DNA from: JANNRA01 sp031401035
GTDB taxonomy: Bacteria > Desulfobacterota > Binatia > HRBIN30 > CADEER01
Direction of reading: 5' to 3'
NCBI GenBank assembly: GCA_031401035.1
Contig: JANNRA010000107.1
Location: 1 to 7,965, forward strand
DNA length: 7,965 bases
The translations under genes were made by a program, and so were the position numbers. This document shows positions 1 through 5,696 of this stretch, in pieces. Numbering within the stretch: position 1 is the stretch's first letter; each line of letters opens with the position of its first letter. The notes below the pieces were generated by a model. The model was not told where the DNA came from, made no database searches, and was given only the letters and a program-made list of their open reading frames with translations.

Positions 1-1029
1 CAGCAGGGCGCGCGGCGTGGCGCCGGCCCGGCAGTCGGCGATCATGCCGGGCAGCGCCGGCAGCGCCAGGGCGGCGACGGCGCACTGGGCCGCGAGCAGC
101 GCCACGCCCCAGCCGCCGGCCTGGAGTTCGCGCGCTCCGGCCTCGGCTCCCCAGAACGCGATCACGGTGCTGCCGGCACAGAGGGCCAGTACGGCCGGCG
201 CGCTCCAGGCCAGCGCGCGCGCCTCGGCGCCGCGGCGCGCCAACGGCGCCGCGACCCCCGCGACGAGGCCGACGCCCCACGCCGTCGCCAGCGCCCCCGT
301 GCCGTATGCCAGCAGCGCCGCGCGCGGCGTGAACGCGAAGGTCCGCTGCAGCCACGGGTGGTAAAGGACGAACAGCCCGCAGAAGGCGATCGTCACGGCC
401 AACTCGAGCGCCGCCAGTCGCGCGCGCGGAGCGGCCAGCGCGAGGAGCGCGACAGCGAGGCCGCCCTGCGCGATGAGATCGGCGAAGCCGGCGAGGTGCA
501 CCGCGGGTTGCAGGAGCAACAGCGCCACCAGCAGGGTCGCCGCCGCGGACCCGCCGCCGCGTCCGCTCCGTTCGGCGACCGCCAGCAGCAGCGCGCTGAG
601 GCCGGCTGTGATCGGCAGCGCCAGGTACTGGTTCCACAGCGACGAGGCCGCCAGCAGCGAGGCCGGGCAGAGTGCCAGCGCCTTCACCGCGAGCACGCGT
701 CCGCGGCACCGGCGAGCGACCGTCAGGGCCAGCGCCGCCAGCGCGACCAACTGCAGCAACCCCAGCACCCGCGACACCGCCAGCAGATCGGGCAGCAGGG
801 AGAGCGGCGCGGTGACGAGCGGCGCGCCGGCGAGATTCTTGGTGCCGACGCTGCTCGCCAACCCGACGCCCGGCGCCTGGCCGTCGCGGATCAGCGTGCC
901 CAGCCAGAGGTTCGCCGACTCGTCGATGGACCAGGTGGCGAGATCCGCGAGGCGCCAGCGCACCAGTGCCGCCGCGCCCGGGCACAGCGCCAGCCGCACG
1001 GTCGCGCGCGTTGCGTCCGTGGCCCGCAT
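1..1029 (-). CDS. Membrane glycosyltransferase-like protein (GT39/GT-C type), 3' end off the window
   Basis: The minus frame is open from an ATG at 1029 to the left edge (343 codons, no stop), with strong G/C at third codon positions. The protein is very hydrophobic, with many Leu/Ala-rich segments typical of multi-pass membrane proteins. A weak first helix (about residues 11-24) is followed by WSIDES (residues 33-38), then SSVGTKN near residues 59-65. An acidic pair just after the first membrane segment, followed by a loop with an SS-x-G-x-x-N pattern, is characteristic of GT-C lipid-linked sugar transferases of the GT39/PMT type; D36-E37 would be the catalytic acidic pair. These enzymes move sugars from polyprenyl-phosphate carriers in the inner membrane. 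The family call rests on this pattern and on topology. The ATG at 1029 was chosen because the same frame has a TGA about 30 codons upstream. Coding signal before 1050 sits in another frame, so the true N-terminus could be longer if there is an indel near 1050. Confidence 0.55.
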   Translation of the reverse strand, partial: MRATDATRATVRLALCPGAAALVRWRLADLATWSIDESANLWLGTLIRDGQAPGVGLASSVGTKNLAGAPLVTAPLSLLPDLLAVSRVLGLLQLVALAALALTVARRCRGRVLAVKALALCPASLLAASSLWNQYLALPITAGLSALLLAVAERSGRGGGSAAATLLVALLLLQPAVHLAGFADLIAQGGLAVALLALAAPRARLAALELAVTIAFCGLFVLYHPWLQRTFAFTPRAALLAYGTGALATAWGVGLVAGVAAPLARRGAEARALAWSAPAVLALCAGSTVIAFWGAEAGARELQAGGWGVALLAAQCAVAALALPALPGMIADCRAGATPRALL

Positions 1030-1049
1030 GCGGTCGGCTTGACGCCCAT

Positions 1050-1537
1050 CTGGGATCGCCGGGCAACCACGCTGCAGGCGCCGCCGCCACGCCGGCTCCC
1101 AGCGCCACCGATGCGATCACCGCCGCCAGCAGCCAACGTCGCGGACCTCCTACCGCTGCCACGAAGGCGACGATGGCAGCAGCGGCGCCCACGATCGCAG
1201 GCCGGGTGCCGATGGAAACACCGACGCCATCAGCATCGCGCTCCAACCGCAACGGGCAGTCGGCCACGGACGAACGGGCTCGGGAAACGCGAGCGGCAAT
1301 AGTCGAGCGGCGACGGCGCCGAATTCCAGGGGCCCTTTCAGGACCCCCCCGCGCGTCCGTATGGCTCGCCGCCGAGCCGCAGTACTCCGTGCTGGTCGAT
1401 GGTCGCCTCCCTGGCGGCGTTCGTACTGAGCCTGATCCGGGTCGTCGTCGGACAGGACACCCGCCAGAGTCCGCCAAGGGGCGGCAGTCGAGGGCGAGCG
1501 AGAAGAGAGCCAGCTGCACCAATGGCCAGACAAACAT
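1050..1537 (-). pseudogene. Possible frameshifted membrane-protein gene upstream of the glycosyltransferase
   Basis: Minus-strand coding character is visible but jumps frame. From an ATG at 1537, one frame gives a hydrophobic start (MFVWPLVQLALFSLAL). Near 1385-1340 another frame reads REATIDQHGVLRLGGEPYG. After a run of seven G on the minus strand (C7 on plus, about 1334-1340) a further frame reads VLKGPLEFGAVAARLLPLAF. From about 1255 to 1050 the third frame gives two hydrophobic segments (AIVGAAAAIVAFVAAV and WLLAAVIASVALGAGVAAA). No single frame covers the region, so this is either a decayed gene or one with several base-calling indels, the homopolymer being an obvious slip site. I do not recognise the family. 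It lies directly upstream of, and collinear with, the glycosyltransferase-like gene. The boundaries are approximate. Confidence 0.3.
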
Positions 1538-1655
1538 TGGCCGGCGCCAAACCGATCACCGTACAGACCAGCGCACCTGTGGCACCGGCGCAGGCTACCC
1601 AGCGGCAGGCTGACGGAGAGCCTCCCGGATCATGCGCCCAAGCGATCGTGCGCAC

Positions 1656-1996
1656 GTCTCAGCGAGCGTGGCTCTCGTTCGTCGTCATGCGGCGCCCCCA
1701 GACCTGGCGTGGACCCCTCGGTTCCCTGCCCAGTGACGGCTTTCGCGGTCGGCAGGCGCCTCTCGTCGTCGACGGACGGCGGGGCGTCGAGGGCCGAGCG
1801 TCGACGGTGCGAGTCGTACCAGCCTTCGATGGGCTCGAGCCTGTGTACCGGGCGGCAGCAGCGTCGCCACTCGCCCGAGCGGCATGCCGCTCCCCCGTTC
1901 AATCGCCACCTCATCCGGACTCCCCGCTTCGCTGGCGCCGCCCCGCACCGTCGCCCGGTGCGCCGTCATCGGGCGCGACGTCCGGCGGGCTCCTCG
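1656..1996. other. Gene-free stretch downstream of hepT
   Basis: About 340 bases in which I find no supportable gene; the open frames here have neither recognisable motifs nor consistent codon-position bias. It contains one copy of the diverged repeat described separately (1901-1966) and no obvious terminator after the hepT stop. It may be remnant sequence of an element that once carried the toxin-antitoxin pair. Confidence 0.4.
1901..1966 (+). repeat. Diverged direct repeat, copy 1 (downstream of hepT)
   Basis: Positions 1901-1927 match 3043-3069 at 24 of 27 bases. Both read AATCGCCACCTC, then four variable bases, then GGACTCCCCGC. A second shared 10-mer, GGTGCGCCGT, follows at 1957-1966 here and 3103-3112 in the other copy, 30 and 34 bases after the first block. 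The two copies are in the same orientation and bracket the mntA-hepT operon. The family is not recognised. Confidence 0.6.
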
Positions 1997-2413
1997 TCAC
2001 GCCATCCCTGCTTCGATGTCGCGCACGATGTTCGCGAAGTGCTCGACGGGTTCGAGTCGGTCGAGCGCGTCGATGACGCGCTCGAGGTCGAGGCCAACGT
2101 AGTCGTGGACGAGAACGTTGCGGAAGCCCGGCAGTCGCTCGAGCTCGCGGACGAGGTCCGCGGGGAAACGCGCGTCGCGAGCGAGATTGCGCACGGCTTG
2201 GGTATAGTCCTCGAACCGATCGCCGCGCCGCGCCGAGAGCTCTCCCGCGATGTCGATCACCAGCTGGCACACCGTCAGGAGCGAGAAGAGCACGTCGTTG
2301 TGCAGCGAGAGGTCGCCGTCGAGCGCGGCGGCGCCGGGGACGCGCGGCCGCAGCTGCCGCAGGTGATCGAGGTGGCGGCGCAGATCGGCGAGGCGCTCGA
2401 CGAGATAGGTCAT
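1997..2413 (-). CDS. hepT: HepT-type toxin (HEPN-domain RNase, DUF86)
   Basis: A 138-residue all-helical protein of typical HepT length. HepT toxins are HEPN ribonucleases that cut RNA as dimers using an RX4HXY motif, here RNVLVHDY (R98, H103, Y105), fully intact. The Tyr is the residue that the partner MntA adenylylates to silence the toxin. The N-terminal part (MTYLVERLADLRRHL, then about residues 41-60, SLLTVCQLVIDIAGEL) matches the first helices of the HEPN fold, and the DLERVIDAL helix follows the catalytic motif as usual. The ATG at 2413 overlaps the mntA stop as ATGA, so the pair is translationally coupled with the antitoxin gene first. The open frame continues upstream, but only this start gives the family-like N-terminus. 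The frame is clean from start to stop. Confidence 0.92.
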   Translation of the reverse strand: MTYLVERLADLRRHLDHLRQLRPRVPGAAALDGDLSLHNDVLFSLLTVCQLVIDIAGELSARRGDRFEDYTQAVRNLARDARFPADLVRELERLPGFRNVLVHDYVGLDLERVIDALDRLEPVEHFANIVRDIEAGMA

Positions 2414-2850
2414 CGCTGCAGGGCGATGAGCTTGGTCCGGCGGGCGCGACGGATGAAGGGCTCGATGTCGGCGGCGCGCAGTTGGGCGTCGCGCACGAAC
2501 GCGTGATCCGCCTCCCCGTCGGCACAGAACACGCGCCACCCGTGTACCACGATGCGCCGGGCAAGGAGCGGCGGCGCGTCGTTGAGGATGACCACGTCGA
2601 CCTCGCGGCCGACTGCCGCACCGAGATCGGCGTGCAGACGCAGGCGCGCCTCGAATCGCGCCTGTGCCGTGGGGTGGCGCTCGAAGCACAAGAGCACGCC
2701 GACGTCGACGTCGCTCTCGCGATGCGCGCGGCCCTCCGCCTGGCTGCCGAACAGGTACGCCGAGGCGACGCCCGGGAGGCAACCCCCTGCCAGTACCGCG
2801 GCAATCACATCCGCCGGTCCGGTGCCGCCGCGCGGTGCCTCCGTTCCCAT
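2410..2850 (-). CDS. mntA: MntA-type antitoxin, minimal nucleotidyltransferase (MNT domain)
   Basis: A 146-residue MNT-fold nucleotidyltransferase. The hallmark GSX10DXD is complete: G35-S36, ten residues, then D47-V-D49, with the third acidic residue in REVDVVIL (D85). By analogy with characterised MntA-HepT pairs, it uses ATP to AMPylate the Tyr of the RX4HXY motif of HepT and so neutralises the RNase. The last four bases overlap the hepT start (ATGA). The ATG at 2850 is the only reasonable start near the domain; no clear Shine-Dalgarno precedes it. The C-terminus (about residues 115-146) is basic and follows the usual WRVFCADGEA strand. Single-frame and apparently intact. Antitoxin upstream and toxin downstream would keep the antitoxin in excess. 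Confidence 0.9.
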   Translation of the reverse strand: MGTEAPRGGTGPADVIAAVLAGGCLPGVASAYLFGSQAEGRAHRESDVDVGVLLCFERHPTAQARFEARLRLHADLGAAVGREVDVVILNDAPPLLARRIVVHGWRVFCADGEADHAFVRDAQLRAADIEPFIRRARRTKLIALQR

Positions 2851-3335
2851 GTCTGCCCGCTTATCACGGCCACGCAGACGCTCGCCATGCTCGTCAACGC
2901 CTGCCCTCTTGCGGGCGCTCGGGATGACCGCCGCCGAAGCGCCGCCGGTCTGGTCACCCGTGCCCCCGCCTCGCGCCACGGGGGGCCGCCTCGGTGGTCC
3001 GGAGCCCATGCGGCGGCACGGCCGAGTCCGGGGGGTATGTGAAATCGCCACCTCGGCTGGACTCCCCGCCCACTGCCCTCGGTGGTGCGCCCGTCCGAGC
3101 CGGGTGCGCCGTGTGTCCGCAGGTCGGCGCGCACCTGCCAGGCGGTGCCTCTGTCGCGCTTCGCCTTCTCGAGGGGGCGGAGCCGCGAGCCCATTCCAGC
3201 TGCGGACTCGCCTGAATCGCGATGTGTCGGACGTGGCGGACCGGTGGGAAATGGGTCGCGGCGGGGGGCCGCACCGGTCGCGAGCCGAGCGGACCGGCAG
3301 GGATCGGTGTTGGAGGCGCATCGCGGGACCCGCCC
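2851..3335. other. Gene-free stretch upstream of mntA
   Basis: About 485 bases with no supportable gene. Open frames cross it on both strands, but their proteins are Arg/Pro/Gly-rich, as expected for random high-GC sequence. It must hold the mntA-hepT promoter; a TGATAA at 2862-2867 (minus sense) could be a -10, but no well-spaced -35 is evident. It also contains copy 2 of the diverged repeat (3043-3112), so it may be the remains of a mobile element. Confidence 0.4.
3043..3112 (+). repeat. Diverged direct repeat, copy 2 (upstream of mntA)
   Basis: Partner of the repeat at 1901-1966, same orientation: 24 of 27 bases match over the first block (3043-3069), and the shared GGTGCGCCGT lies at 3103-3112. 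It is about 190 bases upstream of the mntA start. It belongs to no gene I can identify. Confidence 0.6.
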
Positions 3336-3687
3336 GACGCGTGCCAGCGCCGTTCGCGCTGGCGCACGACGAACCGCTGCGCGACCGATGCGCAGCCGCG
3401 CTCCGCGGTCAGTCGACGGCGAGGCCGTCGCCGTCGTCGTGCGCGGCGGCGACGCTGCCGGTGTCGAGGCCCGGCAGCCAGTCCGGCGGGCGCGCCGGAT
3501 CGACTGCGGCGATACGACCGGCAGGCCGGGGTGGGTGCAGATCGTGGCGATGAGCGCTGGGGCCGCGAGGGTGGCGAGCAGGCGCGAGCGCGCCGCCTTC
3601 GCCGCGCTGATCGGTACGCCGGAGCACCTCGCGGCGGTGACCGCGTTCTTCCAGAAGCGGTCGCCGGGTTCGTCCAACCCCGGCTGA
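3336..3687 (+). pseudogene. Enoyl-CoA hydratase-like remnant
   Basis: The frame ending at the TGA 3685-3687 closes with AAFAALIGTPEHLAAVTAFF followed by QKRSP. This resembles the C-terminus of the enoyl-CoA hydratase/isomerase family (a helix, then TP-x-x-x-x-AV-x-AF-x-x-KR-x-P). The same frame starts near 3409 with VDGEAVAVVVRGGD, reminiscent of the family's strand leading to the first oxyanion-hole loop. Just upstream, in the next frame (about 3336-3408), LAHDEPLRDRCAAALR resembles the N-terminal helix. The roughly 200 central residues expected for this 250-270 residue family are missing, and a frameshift near 3405 is needed, so this would be a heavily deleted gene. It ends five bases from the NnrU stop on the opposite strand, a neat convergent arrangement that supports both ends. 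The C-terminal piece is the better supported part. Confidence 0.35.
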
Positions 3688-3691
3688 GCGA

Positions 3692-4400
3692 TCACCCGCC
3701 GAACCAGGCGGCGTGGTAGTAGCGCACCAAGGACGGTGAGCCCGATGCCCACCACCAGCGGCACCGGCCCCATCTCGCGCAAGCCCTGCAACCGGCCGGG
3801 GCGGCTGAAGGGCAGCAGCGGCGTCGCCTCGTAGAAGGCGCGATACCCCGGCGTGTCGAGCGCCAGCTTGCGCTGGTCTTGGTGCCAGGCGCCGGCCAGC
3901 GAATAGACGGCGAGTCCGCCGAAGAAGACGACGTCGGTGGCGCTGCCGTTGGCAATCAGGTGGACGAGGCCCATCAGGGCGAACGCCGTGAACAGCGGGT
4001 GGCGCGCCAGGCGAAACGCCCCGCGCGGCGCGGCGGCGCCGGGGATGACGCTGCCCGGACTGGGGCGCATGAAGGCGGCTGCCAGCAGGATGAACGCGAC
4101 GGTCATGCCGAGGTAGATCAGCCACAGCACGGGCATCGTCAGCGGAATCTGCCAGAGCCATGGGCCACTGTGCTGGTGGGCGAAGTAGGCTGCCACCAGC
4201 GGGATGAAGGTCGCGAACGCGACGATCGAATAGAGACCCCGGAACGGCCAGTCGCCGAGCACCGCGATCAGCCGCTGCCGCACCGACACGCTGGACAGCA
4301 GCCAGTGCGACCCGGCGAACGCCAGCCACCAGAACAGCACGATCAGGGTCGGCGACACGGCGCCGACAGTGGCACCCCCCGGCGCTGCTGTCGCGCGCAT
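3692..4400 (-). CDS. NnrU-family integral membrane protein, frameshifted near its C-terminus
   Basis: A multi-pass membrane protein of the NnrU family (PF07298), whose members include bacterial proteins near denitrification genes and the plant carotenoid isomerase Z-ISO. About six hydrophobic segments are visible (roughly residues 17-36, 57-74, 88-110, 136-150, 156-171, 212-224). The family-typical cytoplasmic motif LARHPLF is at 131-137, and YEATPLLPF at 190-198. At 3728 one extra base moves the ribosome out of frame. Skipping it joins LTVL to VRYYHAAWFGG and a stop at 3692, a natural ending for this family; without the correction the frame runs on for hundreds of meaningless residues. The corrected length is 235 residues from the ATG at 4400, or 221 from the GTG at 4358. 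Neither start has a convincing Shine-Dalgarno, and the GTG sits nearer to the first helix. No denitrification genes are nearby, so the substrate is unknown. Confidence 0.75.
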
Positions 4401-4476
4401 CTCGGAGGGGGCTGCATGATGCCGGGCGGGCCGCCGCGCCCGTCGCGCGCGCGTCAGGGCGCCAGCCGCGTCGGCG

Positions 4477-4626
4477 TCAATCGCCGGACTCCTCGTCCGC
4501 GGCGTGCAAGCGGCGCAGGCGGTCAGGGATGCCCCATGCGGACGCCCAGCGTTCGACGTACGTCCAGTCGAGATCCGCAAGCGTGGTCAGGCCGTGCAGG
4601 TCGATCTGGTCTTTCGGTCGGTCGGC
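4477..4626 (-). pseudogene. C-terminal tail of a nucleotidyltransferase-like protein
   Basis: A 49-codon tail ending at TGA 4477-4479 reads RPKDQIDLHGL, then DLDWTYVERWASAWGIPDRL. A K-D-x-x-D patch followed by D-W-x-Y-[VL]-x-R-W and a short helix is commonly seen at the ends of bacterial nucleotidyltransferase-fold proteins (AbiEii-like and related). The N-terminal catalytic part is absent: immediately upstream the sequence becomes TolC-like in a different frame. I therefore read it as the surviving 3' end of a deleted gene. The family assignment is by pattern only. It ends 76 bases before the NnrU start. Confidence 0.4.
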
Positions 4627-5138
4627 ACGGCGGGCTGGGCGCGCTGCCAGGCGACCGCGTCGGCGCGGGCACGCTGGGCGTCGGCGCGGGCGCGGGTCAG
4701 GGCGATGGCGAGCGTCTGACGGATCTGGCCGACGTTGGCCTGGGCGCTGGGGTGGACGGCGCTGGCGGCGGCGGAGCGGGCGGCGACGGCGCCGCCGTCG
4801 AAGAGCGGCACGTTGAAGCCGAGGAGGAACTGACCGCCGCCGTCGTTGCGGAAGGTCGGACCGGGATCGACGCCCAGGAAGCCGCCATCGGCGTTGAGGG
4901 CGAGATGCGGCCACGTCTCGCTGCGCACCGCCTCGGCGTCCTGGCGCGCGGCCTCGGCCGCGGCGCGGGCGGCGCGCACGCGCGCCTGCGCCGCGTGCAG
5001 GTCGGCTTCGGCCGCCTGCGCGCTGGGCGCGCGCTGCAGCGCCAGGCGCACGCACTCCTCGACCGGCGGCAACGGCAGCGCCGCGGCGTGGCCAGTGATC
5101 AACATCGCGATGAGCGCGCAGACGGTCGATCGTCCCAT
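4587..5138 (-). pseudogene. Truncated TolC-like outer membrane efflux protein
   Basis: 183 codons from the ATG at 5138. A signal peptide (residues 1-20, ending GHAAA) fixes the start. Then come PVEECVRLALQRAPSAQAAE (25-44), a long Ala-rich coiled-coil-like helix (about 45-72), the strand region with WPHLALNADGGF (76-87), FNVPLFDGGAVAARSA (108-123) and a second long helix to about residue 169. This is the first structural repeat of TolC-type outer membrane factors, which form the exit duct of tripartite efflux or type I secretion systems. The family usually has 420-480 residues, so roughly the last 60% is missing. After AWQRAQP the sequence continues, in another frame, as a nucleotidyltransferase-like tail, so the truncation is most simply a deletion. 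No pump or adaptor gene is present in the window. It is unlikely to be functional as a duct. Confidence 0.7.
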
Positions 5139-5290
5139 GGCTGGCCGGCATCGTACGCTCAGGCGCCTGAACCGGCGGTGAACGCCACCTTGATTCCTGG
5201 TCATGTGCGCGGACCGCTCTGCCGCCGCCGCGCGGATGGGAGACTGGAGGCGCCGGCGCGCGGCAGGGGCCCGCGCGCCGGGTACGGCGG

Positions 5291-5626
5291 TCACGGCTGC
5301 TTGGCGATCGCCTTGGCCATCCCGTCCTGTTCGCTGGCCATGGTGCGGTAGTCCGCGGCGAGCTCATCGGAGCGCTTGATCAGCCGCCGGCAGTGGGCGT
5401 CCCACACCGAGCTGCCCTTGCCGGGCTGACTCAGCAGCATCGACTGATGCTTCTGGGCGAGCTTGTCGGCGTCCTTGGCGGCGGCCCGGAAATACTCAGC
5501 CAGCGCCTGGTGCTCGGCGGCCGTCGTCGCCGCGTTCACCATCGCCCCGACGTTGTCGTCGGTGATCGTCTTGGCGCGCGCCGCCGGCACGGCGAGTAAG
5601 AGCAGCGGCAGGAGGCGGCGCGGCAC
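5291..5626 (-). CDS. Small secreted/periplasmic protein, unknown function
   Basis: A 111-residue protein with a clean signal peptide (MPRRLLPLLLLAVPAARA, cleavage likely before KTITDD), followed by a helical, Ala/Lys/Glu-rich mature domain. Visible features are HQALAEYFRAAAKDADKLAQ (about 39-58), a heptad-like pattern throughout, and a single mature-part Cys in WDAHCRRLIKR (about 75-85). Similar small helical exported proteins with a conserved W-x-x-HC patch occur in environmental proteobacteria, but I cannot name a function. The start is a GTG at 5626, chosen because the nearby ATG at 5637 is out of frame and only the GTG gives the signal peptide. It lies 70 bases after the selD stop on the same strand and could be co-transcribed with selD. 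Confidence 0.65.
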   Translation of the reverse strand: MPRRLLPLLLLAVPAARAKTITDDNVGAMVNAATTAAEHQALAEYFRAAAKDADKLAQKHQSMLLSQPGKGSSVWDAHCRRLIKRSDELAADYRTMASEQDGMAKAIAKQP

Positions 5627-5696
5627 GCCGCGAGCATACCGGTCGCGACAGCCGGCGGCGATCCCGCCGAGGATCGGATTCCCCGGCCGGCGGATT

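Noticed and set aside
358..1302. Long plus-strand open frame
   Set aside because: The product is a Gln/Arg-rich, low-complexity sequence typical of a high-GC antisense shadow. The minus strand encodes a coherent membrane protein over most of it.
2862..2900. TTGACG and TGATAA as a sigma-70 promoter for mntA
   Set aside because: The two boxes are 25 bases apart, far from the usual 16-18.
3409..3690. Minus-strand coding of the region ending PDWLPGLDTGSVAAAHDDGD
   Set aside because: It looks protein-like, but it has no start or domain of its own, extends only as a shadow of the NnrU region, and conflicts with the better plus-strand crotonase-like tail.
2805..3691. Continuation of the NnrU frame into a ~590-residue protein
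   Set aside because: Past 3728 the product turns into Arg/Pro/Ala-rich sequence with no pattern, whereas a one-base correction gives a family-like ending and stop at 3692.
3879..5351. Long plus-strand open frame, 490 codons
   Set aside because: Gly/Arg/Glu-rich shadow lying antisense to the NnrU and TolC-like genes; no motif visible.
5536..5696. Fusion of selD with the small secreted protein region
   Set aside because: It arises only because the selD frameshift reads past the true TAG at 5697. The corrected frame ends there.
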